The translations under genes and the position numbers were made by a program. Below the pieces are notes generated by a model. The model worked only from the letters and a program-made list of their open reading frames with translations. It searched no databases and was not told the DNA's origin. Positions 1 through 12,615 of a DNA stretch of 64,000 nt are shown piece by piece. Origin of the DNA: Vespula vulgaris (taxonomy: Eukaryota > Arthropoda > Insecta > Hymenoptera > Vespidae); the NCBI RefSeq assembly GCF_905475345.1, contig NC_066591.1, positions 2,821,501-2,885,500 of the forward strand. Reading direction: 5' to 3'. Every line of letters begins with the position of its first letter. Position 1 is the first letter of the stretch.

Positions 1-264
1 TACATTTTATATTTTTATCGTTTTCGAATAGAAAATTATTGAGTTTCTTCTTCTTTTTTTTTTTGTTCTTCTGTCTAGAAAGAAGAGCGTTGATGTTAAT
101 TACGTGCAAACGAGTTTTCTGTTTTGCACGATAATTACGCGATCCGCTACAGACAGTAACGTTCCGGAAAGAAAAAAGGAGCTCCCTTTCGCAGGGCACG
201 ATTGTTGTAGCGCGACTAACTAAGGTTAATACGAATTTGAAATGAGTCGAGCGAGAAGCTTTAC

Positions 265-265
<1 letters not shown>

Positions 266-303
<38 letters not shown>
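266..303. repeat. (TA)n microsatellite
   Basis: Perfect TA dinucleotide repeat of about 38 nt. It is followed by a 28-nt alternating purine-pyrimidine stretch at 319-346. Confidence 0.95.
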
Positions 304-307
<4 letters not shown>

Positions 308-590
308 GTAAATACACTCACATGTATATACACATACGTGTATATAGCTACGTGAATGGAGAGGATGCAACGACGTTTGCTAGCACGCGTTAAACTAACC
401 ACGCTATGGTGCTATTGCTATTTAGCAAGCTAACGACTCACGGAGATAAGCTCGAGACTTGACTCGTACTTTTCAGGAAAACTACATTTGGAAAAGTTAC
501 AGTTTTTTTAAATTGATCATTTGTTAAATATTTTAGAAAAAATGCAGGATTTTTATCTAATTCGTGTATTTTGTATATTTCGTAAGGGAA

Positions 591-631
591 AGATAGAGAA
601 AGAGAGAAAGAGAAAGAGAGAGAGAGAGGGA
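591..631. repeat. Imperfect (GA)n
   Basis: Purine tract of GA and GAAA units with single-base interruptions. Confidence 0.9.
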
Positions 632-1001
632 GGAATTCATGAGAAATATTGATTTTACGAAGCGCACCGTAATTATTTCTGGAGAATAACAAGTAACGTA
701 GTAGCGTCTGTTAATTGGTTCCCTCTATGGTGCCCTTCGCAATTGAAATAAATTCATGGCTCGTGCATACGCGTTGGTGTTGTTTCTAGAAAGCAATATA
801 AAGCTCCCGTACCTCTTCATATCTTTTGTAAACTTGCTATCTTCCTTCTTTGTTCTCTTCTTACATAAATGTTTTTCTCTATAAAAAGGAAAACTACACA
901 CAACCCAGCTTTTAAAGAGTAAAACTATAGAAAGAAGACGAAGGCAAATTCAAAAGATATGAAGATTCGTGTTACCTTCTTTTATGCATGAACGATTTTA
1001 T

Positions 1002-1044
1002 AAGGAAAAAGAAAAAAGAAAAAAAGAAAAAAAAAAGAAAAAGA
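1002..1044. repeat. A-rich purine tract
   Basis: About 43 nt of nearly pure A with scattered G, a low-complexity polypurine run. Confidence 0.9.
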
Positions 1045-1568
1045 GCTGTTCTAAGTTCGATTCATTGAAACAGCTGTTCTCGAGAGAGCGAGCATTCAGG
1101 AAACGAGCAAACGAGTGTGAATCGGGGCGTTAGATCGAGAAATATCGATGTCATAGAGCCCTCGGCGCCGTTTTCCACTTCTCGCAATCAGCATTTTTGT
1201 GAATACTTGTAAAAATAAAAGTCACTTTGTCCTCGACCTCGCACGTTCGTTTTGCACGATTTCATAGATACGGAAAATAGGAAATTCATTCGCGAAATCT
1301 TACCGACTCTATATATACATATTCGTTCTAGTTTGCTTTAGGTTAACAGGCTTCCTTCAAAATTGCCGAAGATGCGTTGATTTTAGCCAACAAGTTCGTC
1401 ACGCGTATGTACTTACTTAAGTTGAAGTATGCTGAAGTGACTGAATGAGTAGCACAAGTAGAAACGTATATAAGAGAGAAAGAGATTAAAGGAATTCCAG
1501 TCACGTGCCGAGCAACCAATGCTGTGTCTCTATCCAACTCTATGAGCTTTTCCTTTCTCTCTGTTCGT

Positions 1569-1614
<46 letters not shown>

Positions 1615-1632
1615 ATCTCTCTCTCTATCTAT
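1569..1632. repeat. (CT)n microsatellite
   Basis: Pure CT core at about 1577-1608, followed by CT mixed with CTAT units. It creates spurious Ser-Leu-rich open frames on the plus strand. Confidence 0.95.
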
Positions 1633-4600
1633 TTTTCTCATTCGTTCTACTTTTCTTACGCTTGCTTTCTCTTTTATTTATTTCTTTCGTCTTCTGTCTC
1701 AGCAACGATTCCTTCTTCTTTCATTTCCACTCGACACGCTTCGCTTCTTGCAATAAACTCGCTCACGCATACGAAATTACGCGTCGAGTCGTTATACATT
1801 ATGCCATGGGTCGATATTATGTACGTCTAGTACTGCTAAGAGAATACTCCTTTCTCAAATTCGTTCAACGTATAATACGATTGGGTCTCATTGTTTGCAA
1901 GGCTTTCAACCCATTATCCTTGGCACCATGTTGAAGACGGCAACGCGATATATTCATTGTTTCGTAGGGCTGCCACTAGTAACGGTACTAGCCTCGAAGG
2001 TGCAATATCAAAAGTTAGAAGCGGCTAGATGGTAAAGCAGTCTAGTGAAAATTTGTATTAACTCTCTTACTCTCTTACTACTTCGTTTTAAGATGTCATA
2101 AGAGCATCGTCGTGGGTTGCCTCTTATGGATTCTAAAATTACATTAAACTTGACACAAGAGAGAAAGACAGTATTTCTAACAATTTCGAACTCCTCGTTC
2201 TAATCAGCGTACTTGAGTCAGTTTAAATTCAGCGATCAAGGCGAGTTGAATAATGTAAAAATTTGAAATTTTATATGATTGTTGGATAAGAAGAAATTAT
2301 TTTCTGTGAAAAAATTCAAAGAATGATCTTCGAAATATCGCGTGAAAGAAGTTTAATTAACTGGTTATATCCAATTGCAAAAGGGAAGAAATGACTTAAT
2401 CACTAATTAAATCTTTTTCATTTTGATCGCTATACTTTCCCTCGGGCTATGATTTTTCCTTCTTCTTTTTTTTTTGAGAAATATCCTTCTCCTTTGTCTC
2501 GACATAATTCTTAATTTAAAATCATGCATTAACTATTCGAATTTAATTATTCGCGTTCGTTGATCGTTTAACGAGATGTGTATCGCCTTCCATGGGAATT
2601 ATCTCGTAAATTTGACTGAAGTCGGTCATGTACGAACGCTTATACTTGCAAACATAGTATACGGAGACAAACCATCGATTTCATAGTGCCGTTAATCATC
2701 ACAGGGATGGAGCTATTCGAGTAGAACATAGCCAAGGAAAGCAGCTGCGGGTCTTTCGAAAGTGACAACGCTATATCGTAAGATTCATCTTTCCCTTAAT
2801 TACAACTCATTGTCTCTATTCGCTTGGACTCGAACTTCTCCGTAAAGTTAGGCGATAGCCTAAAGGTAACTATGCAGGTATCGAAAATGCTTCTTAGACC
2901 CTTTTCAAAATACTCCAACCTCCATAATCGTATCCATATCGAATTTGAGGAATACAAAGCTTCTGCATTAGCACATACATCTCGTTTATAAAATATTTAT
3001 TAAGAAACATCAAAACTTGTTTAAATTTCGTTGATTCAATCATGTTGAATTTTTTTTCAGGAAACGTTAGAACACGATATTGGTTTTTCTAAAGAACTTA
3101 TTGTCAAATGATACCTTGTCTACTGCACAAATATCGTATCGCAATAACGTATCTTATACTCTTAAATAATCGTGATGTTTTTAATCAACTAATTATAAGA
3201 GAATATAAATTTAACAACCCCTAGAATAAAAGATCCCTTAGTGTGACAAGTTACTTAGAAGCTTACGAACCAACATCGTTTGTTTCCATCGGACAAAGAA
3301 ATCACGAATGTGTTAATTAGAACGAATAGCGACCTTTGCTGTCTCCGTTTCATTTTACTTAAAACTTAATGGAAGCTCTCCATCACATCGATACTTCAAA
3401 ACAATACTGTTTCATATCTCTCGCTAATTTATTTCACTCACGCGTTCCTAGAAAATTACTCGCTGAGTTATCTGCATTCATTCTTATCTTGCACGTAAGA
3501 TGAGCGTTGTTTATCATCCGCTTCTTTCTTGCGCGATTCTACCATAGAAACTCAGAGAGAATCGTCTAGCACGATTGTCTTTTTCTCGAGACAAGCTCGT
3601 TTATTTTTATTCGTCTTCGGTTACGGATAGACGAGAAATTATAAACGTGAGAAGAGAACGTGAAAATGGAGTATCCTATAGAGAACTCTACGAGATGTAA
3701 TTACGTGGACTTTTTCATCACGTACAGGTACTTTAATTTTTTATTATCGATGAGCAAATTTAATTTAGGAACATGTTCGTTTAATTAACTGATCGATGGT
3801 CGACCGATAATAACGACGTAATTAAGTACATAGTCTATGACAAATTAATTAAAAGAGATATTACATTGCTGTGTAAATGAAATATCCCGACAAGTTCGTT
3901 AACGAAATTGATCGAAACGAAAGATTTCCTCTTAGTTATCTTAGACGCACATTTCGAAAGAAAAGCATCACGAACCATCGTAAACAGCGTGTTTCTCTTT
4001 GTGCTTAATGGAAACTCCATCTTACTGTACCCTCTTATATTCACCAATTGATTCCACTCACACGTTGCCCTCGAAATGGCTTGTACGAGATGCTTACATC
4101 TGTCCATATAGTAGGGCCGTGAAAAAACGACCAGCACTTTCCGTCCATTCTTGCTTTTACGCTTTTATCACGATGTCTCGATCGACCGAGGGGTTGCCGA
4201 CTAGCATCTAACTGCGTACGATAACATCCCTTAAAATACAGAGAAGGGACAATATTTTTCTTTTCCTACGTTTTACACGAGAGAAACAAAGAAGGAAAAA
4301 ATAGAAAGGAAAGAAAGAATTGTTGAAAAATGATGGTCAAATTATGAATAAATATTGTTTCTCTTTTTCTTTTTTTTTTACGAGATACTCTCGTAATTTG
4401 CCATAAAAGAGATATATTATTTCTCTTTGGATTTCTTTAATGAAACTCGATTTTGATCTTTTCCTTTTTCTTCATTTTTTCTTTTTTCTCCTTGAAATAA
4501 TCGATCTATCGTGTTTCTTCGTTCGAATCCTGTTATCGAAGAACTTCGATTTAGAAAAGAAAACCGTTTCAATTCTTTTTCAGCCATCTGTCGTTACATC

Positions 4601-4771
4601 AGAGTCGTATCATTTTGCGTTTCCCCAGAGTCAGAAAAACAAACTTCGTCCGCGTACCTACTTCCGCTGTTAAGGATTTCGAAGTTAGAGGTTCTCTGAA
4701 ATACAAAGTTCGGCTTTCTCGCATATGAGAAGAAGAAAAAGAAAGAAAAATAGAGTTCGACTTTTGGAATA

Positions 4772-4835
4772 TGGCCTCTCTCTTTCTGTCTCTCTCTTTC
4801 TTTCCTTTCTTTCTCATTCCCTCTTTCTTTTATGA
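4772..4835. repeat. Imperfect CT-rich tract
   Basis: Polypyrimidine run of CTCT, TTTC and CTTTC units, low complexity and strand-asymmetric. Confidence 0.85.
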
Positions 4836-5455
4836 GAAACTTCTCATAACGATGAGAAGACCTGCCCCTATTTTTACAATCTCCAACCTTGGACGCTTTG
4901 CAACGGATAATAACCTTCTTCTTTTCTTTTTTTTTTTCTTTTCAAGCTTAGTATCTTTCTCCATGGTGCCAAAAGCAAAAATAAAGAAGGCAGCTTTCCT
5001 CTGCACCGAGGCAATCGCTTTTACTTTCTCGAGCGATCTCCCGAAGGACTCTTCGCTTTATTCTGTGTCCTTTCCCATTCCCTTAACTATTCTACTGGCA
5101 CATAAAATACATTCACACGTTATTCTTTAACATGTATTCGGTTAAAGTCAATATTCTTCTTTTGAAGAGTTAAATTAATCCTTGAAAATTTCATCCGCAA
5201 AGAATTTTTATTCCAATGAATCAATTACTCGAATGAAAATAATTTATTTCTAATATATTCAGGAATAAATGTTTTTCTATTCTTATACTAACGTCACACA
5301 CATGTACACACACACAGGCACATCCAATTTCTAGTAAGCATATACTATACTATCTACTAATTACATCATATCTATTTCCAAAAGCTAGTTTATACATGGA
5401 CTGACATAATGACATTTTGGTTAAATAACTGAAGATTCTTTAAACGTTATTTAAG

Positions 5456-5676
5456 AAAGAAAGAAGAAGAGAAGGAGAGAGAGAGAAGGATGGAGAAAGA
5501 CAATGTAATTTCGTTTCTCTCCTTATTTTCGTTACGACAGTTTACACGGTGAAATGGAATAAAATACGATGCTTGAGAATGAGAAAATAGAAAAAAGTTA
5601 ATGAGAGAGGGAGAGAGAGACAGACAGAGAGAGAGAGAGAGACAGAGATAGTTAATATCTCATTAAAGAGTAGAAT

Positions 5677-5711
<35 letters not shown>

Positions 5712-5712
5712 C
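5456..5712. repeat. Cluster of three (GA)n tracts
   Basis: GA-rich runs at about 5456-5490, 5603-5648 (with CAGA interruptions) and 5679-5711 (pure), separated by short unique DNA. All are purine on the plus strand. Confidence 0.93.
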
Positions 5713-5714
5713 AG

Positions 5715-6060
5715 TAGACTAGTATAATCCTTCTCTCCTAGGAGAATAGAGGTAGTACGTCGATTGATTCTGGGAACTACGTTGATTATGTCCTAGCGAT
5801 AGTCTTGTCTTTGGAACGCGGACGAGCGATGAACTTTGAACTTCCTTTGGCAGAATGAAGCCTTGGCTATCTCGGGATCGATCGTTGAAAGAGCACCACC
5901 GACCCAATTCAACTCAACTTTGCCTCCACGCGCTGTAGGTGGTCCGGTAGCACAAAATATTCCAAGAGTCTTTTCCACTATCTTGCTTCTTGTTTTTCTT
6001 CGTTTCTCTCGAGATCGGAATCCTTTGACGGGATCCATCGTACATCGTACGTGTTAAATT
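5715..6060. other. Mixed-composition unique segment
   Basis: A 340-bp segment of more balanced base composition than its surroundings, open in frames on both strands (about 73 codons plus, 81 minus). Neither translation is recognised and overlapping open frames on both strands argue against coding. It may be a conserved non-coding block. Confidence 0.2.
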
Positions 6061-6098
6061 AGAAAGAAGTATCTACTCTTTGATCTTTTTTTTCATCT

Positions 6099-6165
6099 TG
6101 TTTGTTTGTTATTTATTTATTTATTTATCTGTTTGTTTGTTTGTTTGTTTGTTTATCTGTTTATT
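6099..6165. repeat. TTTG/TTTA tetranucleotide repeat
   Basis: Runs of TTTG alternating with runs of TTTA and two ATCTG interruptions, a compound tetranucleotide microsatellite. Confidence 0.92.
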
Positions 6166-6826
6166 CGGATTTTTAAAAAACTCAAAACAATAACTTGTTA
6201 GTGAATGGCTGATCGTTGGTCGATTGTTTATTTACAAGTGATCATCGTATGAAATATTACCGTATTATTTTATTGCCTGAATAATTAATTCTACTGTTAG
6301 ATATAATTATGTTCCTTTTAATGAGCGTAGTTAATCAATTATATCGAACTTTCGTTCGAAAGTATTAATCAAGCAAAATTTCAAACTTTTGTATTTCCTG
6401 AATTAATCAGTGGTAGTGTGATCTAATTATCGATGATTCGATTCAAATAGGGAAAAAATAAAATTAAAGCTTGATAGCTTTTCTATTATTGAGTTTATCG
6501 TTACATCGATATAACACAGTCAGTACTGATAACAAAGACGGAGTTAAAGGTCCGACGGAATACAGAGAAACGTCAGGAAGAGAAAAAAGTGGGCTTAAAG
6601 AAACTCATGAGGTTTCTCCAGGAAAAATAAAGGGACTCTGTATTGTGCCTCCTTTTCCGTTTCTCGGGGTGTTCAAAGTGAAATGTGAAAAGACTCGGCT
6701 CATCGTGGCGTACGGGGTTGTACCAAATAAAACTTTTGTTTCGACTATTTCTCTCTTTCTCTCTCTCCCTCTCCTAACTTCTTTTAAAAACCACAAACAA
6801 AGGATTCATCGTTTCAAGCAGTCGTT

Positions 6827-6880
6827 TCTTTCTCTCTCTCTCTCTCTCTCTCTCCCTCTCTTTTCTCTCTCTTTTTTTTT
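6827..6880. repeat. (CT)n microsatellite
   Basis: CT repeat with TTTT and CCC interruptions at its 3' end. Confidence 0.93.
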
Positions 6881-7059
6881 CTATTTTATTCTCAGACTGT
6901 GAGAAGAAAACATAAATAAAAGAAACGAGCGAGTAACATAGTACAAAGGCACGTTTACTCTCAGCATTTTCCCATATGCTTTTCTCTCTCCCACTCTTTC
7001 TCTTTCCAAATACCAAAGATATCATTCTCTTTCTTATCATGACGAGCAGAACTAGGACT

Positions 7060-7320
7060 CCTTGTTATTTAGACATACCAACGCAGACTGCTCGTGTGCG
7101 TGCACCTCTTAAGAGGAACAACACACCGTACTTGTCGTCGTTTGACCGGTGAGAATATTTCTCTCACGTACAGCACATACAACACGTCCGACGTCGGCCA
7201 AGAAATGAAAACCATAAATTTCACGAATCTCCATTTTAAAGTCGCACCCGACGCCCTCTAGTCTTCGTCAAAATCGAATCGAACGTTCCGGATAGCTTTT
7301 ACCATTCCGTACCTCGATGA
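7060..7320. promoter_or_regulatory. GC/CpG-richer island, possible regulatory DNA
   Basis: About 260 bp with more G+C and many CG dinucleotides than the flanks. It includes a perfect 12-bp palindrome CCTCTTAAGAGG at 7105-7116. No ORF of note. A regulatory role is inferred from composition only. Confidence 0.15.
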
Positions 7321-7930
7321 TCTTACAACATTTTACGAATAATCTGATCTTAATGTGGAAGGAAGGATGAAATAAACCGAGCTCTAGATCTCGGAGTTTA
7401 CCGTCAGTAATCCGAGAAATAGGATCCTCGCAATAATCCTACATTTCGATGGAGCAACTTCTATGAATATTTATCGTTAACTGGATTAACGGAAGTGATG
7501 CAACTAATCCTTAACTTATTTTATCGATTCACTTGATGATCTCAAATCGAGAAACTTTTCTTGTTAATTCCGTAATAAATTTAACTTATAAAGGAAACAA
7601 AAGGAATGTATGTATATATTATATGTAGATTTTTAAAAATTCATACTGTAAAATATACATATGTATTAGTTCGTTTAGCGTCGTTTACGAGCTTCAACGA
7701 GGAAGAAAAACCATCGAGATTTACTCTTGAGCAAAGAGTATGGCGATTAACTTTCCCTGTTGATTCTGTTGGTTGTTCTCGATTGTATATATATGCTTCA
7801 GAAAACGGCACGATGGCCGCAGGCCGTCTACTCACCCTTGTTTTACTCTGCATTCACCCTTCGCCCACGTTCTAATGGGATTATTACAACTATGTACGAA
7901 CAACCGAGTACTACCACCACCATCTCACCA

Positions 7931-7979
7931 CTCTCTCTCTCTCTCTCTCTCTCTCCCTCTTTCTTTCTCTTTCTCTCTT
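7931..7979. repeat. (CT)n microsatellite
   Basis: Pure CT core at about 7931-7955 followed by CT/TTTC units. Confidence 0.93.
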
Positions 7980-8754
7980 CGTTCCTCTCGGTACACCCTT
8001 TACATGTTAATGTCTCAGTGCTGAATATCATACGAGCCTCTGAATATGAAATAGTTGGAAATTGGAAAGGGAAATGTTCTTCTACTAGCTCCAGTTTTTC
8101 CTTCCTCTCTGAATGACCGCGAATAGTATCAAATGTTCCGCAAAAAATATTTTAAAGTATCCTATCAAAAAACAATTAGTTAAATTTCTTTTCTTCATTT
8201 ACCGAATACTACGTTCAAACACGCTGAGAAAGATATAATACTATTAACGGTATCAATCATTTTTGTAAATTATATTCGTAAAAATTGTAAAAATGTTCAA
8301 GTTTATCGTATTACACTGCTCACTTTTTGCGCGCACGTACTCGTACAAAAAAAGAATATTATATGACATTTTTAGTTAAAGGATGCCATATTTAATCAGT
8401 ACGTATGCGTACGTGTTAAAAAACGAAAGAAAAAGAAAAAGAAAAAGAAGGAAAACAAATGTCGCGGTAAAGAAGTTTCCTATTACGGGTGATATAACGA
8501 AGAGAAAATTTCTTCTCGAATTGACATTCTCTGCCGAAATTGAATCGTTTTAATGTAGTCCTCATTGGAAGAATCTCATTAACCGCTCAAACAGTTCTCT
8601 CGAGGCTCGCTTAATCTTCCAGCTCACGATTCTCGTTTCGGATTCGACGGGATTCGATCGGGATCGAAGTCCTTCGAATGGCTCCACTTTCGAATATTCA
8701 AAGCGCTCTTATTCGAATCCATCACCCTGCTCGCTCATCGTCAAAAGTGGGAGT

Positions 8755-8765
8755 GAAAGAGAGAC

Positions 8766-8809
<44 letters not shown>

Positions 8810-8832
8810 TGAGAGAAAGGGAGGGAAAGAGG
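8755..8832. repeat. (GA)n microsatellite
   Basis: Long imperfect GA tract with GAAA, GACA and GAAT interruptions. Confidence 0.95.
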
Positions 8833-9362
8833 AAATCACACTTCGGATTTCCAACGAACGATTTATAAGGGTCAGTTTCGGCTAGAGTTATTAAGCGAGA
8901 AGCTATCAGTGCGTTCGATTAAATTACAATCCGACTAATTTTGAAAATGCCAGAGACAACGTATTAGTATTTTCAGGCTTTCCGGGAGATCGTAAATCTA
9001 TGGATTTGTTGAAGCTCGTCGGATTGATAATCCGCATGACGTTTAGCATCTAATGCATAGTCAATCTCATCGATGTAAATATAACAACGGGAAGTATTTG
9101 CCGATGCAATATCTCTTGTATATTTTAAAAAATCTCATATGTAATGAATATGTACGAGTAACAAGGATTTTAACGTACCTTAAAATAAAGATCTAGAAAC
9201 AAAATCAAACATCATTTTATAATAAATAATGGCGATAGACCTTGAGGGTTTGTACAAATCCCCAAAAAATATATTCTCGTTGTTGCTTCTCTTTGTATTA
9301 AAATGCCGCAAGAGTGCACAGTGATTTCGATATGGGAATGTATACGTATGTACTAACATGAA

Positions 9363-9395
9363 CGAAAAAAAAAAAGAAAAAAAAAAGAAAAAAAT
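9363..9395. repeat. A-rich tract
   Basis: Poly-A interrupted by single G residues, directly upstream of a GC-richer island. Confidence 0.85.
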
Positions 9396-9404
9396 ATCAT
9401 ACCA

Positions 9405-9650
9405 AATAACGCGTCGGTTCGTATGCCGATGGCTTCGTCTCGTTAATCCGCTCGATTCGCGACGAGCGATCCGCGAAAAAATCACCCTCGACCCCACCCC
9501 CAAGCCTGGTCATGGCTGTCGCAGGGCGAGAAAAAAGCTTCGGATAAAAGGTTTTCAATTAATCCGACGTAAACCACGGACGATAGCCAATTCGCGGAAG
9601 CGCGCTCGCGCAAACTCTTATCGAAAACAGCAGGTCAGCTGATGGTAAGA
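9405..9650. promoter_or_regulatory. CpG-rich island, candidate cis-regulatory element
   Basis: About 245 bp near 50% GC with dense CG dinucleotides, bounded by an A-rich tract on the left and a (GA)n tract on the right. It contains a C-rich word (CCCCACCCCC), a Runt-type word AACCAC and a GATA-type TTATCG. One plus-strand frame is open across it, but its product is basic and unrecognised. Assignment rests on composition only. Confidence 0.2.
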
Positions 9651-9653
9651 GGA

Positions 9654-9680
9654 AAGAGAGAGAGAGAGAGAGAGAGAGAA
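9654..9680. repeat. (GA)n microsatellite
   Basis: Nearly pure GA dinucleotide repeat at the right edge of the CpG-rich island. Confidence 0.93.
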
Positions 9681-10742
9681 AATAGGGGTACTTTTTCGTT
9701 CGATCTTTACAAAGCTTTTTTTGTATTTTCGACGATTCATAGAAAATATCTCGGTATTATTTTCTTTTTTCGTAAATTTAGCAGAGTTTGATTTTCATCT
9801 TTTAACACGTTATTACTTCCATCTTTTTTTTTTCTTTTATTTAAAAGCTTCAAAGATTTTTTCTGTTTAAACTAATACGCTCCATTTTGTGCTACGTAGA
9901 TACTGATCGCTTAAGCTTTGATAATATGCTTTGAAAAATTTGTCGAAGTTTTGTATCTGGTCCATATCCAGTTATTACATTTCAGTATGCATGTTGTTCT
10001 ACATGTGTTTTTATGTTCGATAAGAAAAAAGAAAAAGAAAAAAGAACGAGATCGAGTGTTTTACATCGGTTTGAAAAAAATATATATTCTGAACTCTTAA
10101 CATTTTGTATTTACTGACCTGAAGAGTGAAAAAGGACAAGAGGCGTGGTCTCTACGTGACTAAAGAAAATCCTGATAAAAACAAGTTGGGATTTGAATCA
10201 TGGTCTCTTGGTTTTGTACAATACGACAAAGTACTGAAAGTAAAAGGAAACTGAAAAAGAACAGAAACCTCGGGACGACTTTTCCGTCGATTTTCGACAC
10301 GAACGTGAACGTAAAGCAATGGGGTGAAGACTTTCGTGCTGTTGGATTATAACGGTGGTTTAATAAACCTCACCAGGTCTTATTACTTTTGATTTGCGAA
10401 CCTCCTTGATATTTCGGCGAGAAAGGAGCCACCAATAGCTAGGTCCGTGTCGATCCTAGAACGGAATTCCAAATGGAGACGTTAATTTTCTGGTATTAGG
10501 CACGATCGTTCCGCATGGAACGTAGAAGGAAGCATTCCATAAGAAGAGCTCGAAGGCTTTGCCTCGAGGGTTATCACGGATACGGATCTCGTTTGCGTGC
10601 CGAGTGTGTCCTATATTTAGCTTTAGGATTCGCGTTGAAGTACTCGGCCTACCTTGATAGTCGCACCGGTGTTGGTCTCCTATAAATTATGTTTGCGGCG
10701 GCGCGAAAATTCGAGTAGTGTTAACCTCATGATAAGAAGAAC

Positions 10743-10775
10743 AAAGAGAGAGAGAGAGAGAGAAAGAAAGGAAGA
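10743..10775. repeat. (GA)n microsatellite
   Basis: Short GA repeat grading into GAAA units. Confidence 0.88.
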
Positions 10776-12442
10776 AATAGAGCGAAAGACAGAGAATACG
10801 GAAGACAAGATAGAGATGAATGGAGGATACATTCAATTAAAGCTTACCGATTACGAAAACAACTAATTGCAAGAGATAAGTGAACTAAGTGAGAATCTAG
10901 GTTCTTTGAGCGAACCGTAAAGGGAACAACGGTTGATCGACTTCGTGAAATTCGTCGGTTGGCTTTTCTCACTCGGCCGAAACGACGACGTTGCCAACAT
11001 ACAAAGGCAAATCCATCGTGAAACTTAGTTCGACGTGCCGCTCTACATGCTAATATCTGTCCACTGAATATCAAGGCGACACGCTCGTATATTAAATCGT
11101 AGAACTCTCGGGACAAACTCGGCATTCGTGAGCATCCACGACGATGAAAGAGAGATACTAACACGTTTCAGTGGAGAAAGCAAGATGGAAAGAGAGACTT
11201 CTCTACGAAATCTCCGAAGAGAGACCTTAGGGATTACCTCGTCTAACGAACTATAACCATCGCAATTGGATGCTACCTTCACTGCGTTGCGAGAATATAT
11301 CTATTCCAACGGATATGAAATAAGTCATACGCGATTCATTCGTTACTGTGTTATATTAGATGTAGTTAACTGAATCCATCTCGTATTTAACTAAAGCGGA
11401 GAATTTAACTATTAATTAAATTTACGAGAATCGAAAAGTGTTGAGTGAATCAACACGAATCACTCGACATCGAGGTATCAATTGTCACGTTAAATTTTAT
11501 GAATGAATGTCAAGTGATAATTAAACGTCAAATATCGTTAATTTAATTATATGTCATTCCAAATAAAATTTCACCCTTTTGGAACCGTTCGGATTAGTAC
11601 GTCTATTTCAGTCGACGCCAAATATATGATCAACTAATTCGATTTAATTTCATTTCATTTTCAATCAAATTAAGTAATACTAAATGACATTAATCTGTAA
11701 TTTCTACTTATGCGGTCTTCTATAATAGATGGGCGAAGTTGAAGATTATGTCCGAATTATTTTTTTTTTTATACATATTACGTTAAATTACTTACTCGAT
11801 TATAATTACCCTAATTTGATAATCTACCTTCTAAAATGTAATAAATAATTTTTATAGAAAGTATAGAATAATATCGAATACAATTATCGAAGAAAAATTT
11901 CGTAATATGCGTCTTAAAAACTCGACCGTAATAAATTCGACTAAAACAATGTGATTTAGGTGTGCGATTATATTACTAAATTGATAAATCTTGGCAATGT
12001 CTATTAACAGAACGACCAACGAAACTTTTAAGTATTTCGATGAATTAAATTCACGAGAGTTTGGAATAAGATTCGAAAAAAGAAAAGTATGATTTATCGT
12101 CTACATCTTGGAGCAATCGAGATAAAACTACAACTTTGACAGTTTTAAATGAAAATCGAATTTACACACTGGCAAACGTTTAGTGCTAGACGCGATTCAT
12201 CATTCGATAACGGTAACGGGTAACGGCTCTACTTGACATCCTCGAAATTACGAGCGTTTACAATTCGAAAAGAATAAAGCTAGGAAAAACGAACAAAAAA
12301 GATATAACGCTTTTCTTTTCCCTCTTGTGTGAACGTATTCGCTATATTTTCACGAATATACCTACGTAGAGAAAATTCTGCCTGGAATATCATTTTTCGT
12401 GGAAAAACAAAAAAATAGTCGCGTGAAACATACGACGAAGAA

Positions 12443-12497
12443 TGAGAGACAGAGAATGAGAGAGAAAGAGAGAGAGAGAAAGGAGAGAGACAGAGGG
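12443..12497. repeat. Imperfect (GA)n
   Basis: GA repeat with CAGA and AATG interruptions. Confidence 0.9.
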
Positions 12498-12573
12498 ATG
12501 AAATTCGTGTTTCTCTGCGTGTGATTCGGACGAGAAAACTGGAAAAAATAAAAACAAAAAGAAATAAAGAAAC

Positions 12574-12615
12574 GAGAGAGAGAGAGAGAGAGAGGGAGAG
12601 AAAGAGAAAGAGAAA
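12574..12615. repeat. (GA)n microsatellite
   Basis: Pure GA core grading into GAAA and AGAAA units. Confidence 0.92.

Larger units (their letters stand above)
1..5450. other. AT-rich non-genic stretch
   Basis: No convincing gene on either strand. It holds a (TA)n tract near 266, GA/CT microsatellites near 591, 1577 and 4772, an A-rich purine run near 1002 and otherwise unique AT-rich DNA. Positions 2050-4200 are almost free of simple repeats and are the longest plain unique stretch here, but their open frames are short and use non-AUG starts or unremarkable composition. Confidence 0.6.

Noticed and set aside
1500..1507. GTCACGTG (CLEAR/E-box-like), also near 34194
   Set aside because: About two copies of an 8-mer are expected by chance in both strands of 64 kb, and there is no clustering or promoter context.
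4518..4530. GTTCGAATCC resembling a tRNA T-loop
   Set aside because: No matching T-stem, anticodon arm or acceptor stem surrounds it. Other GTTCGA words fail in the same way.
6471..6902. 143-codon plus-strand open frame with a protein-like first half
   Set aside because: It begins at UUG, has no internal AUG, and its 3' third is a CT repeat. An internal exon at 6519-6740 is possible, but no good donor was seen.
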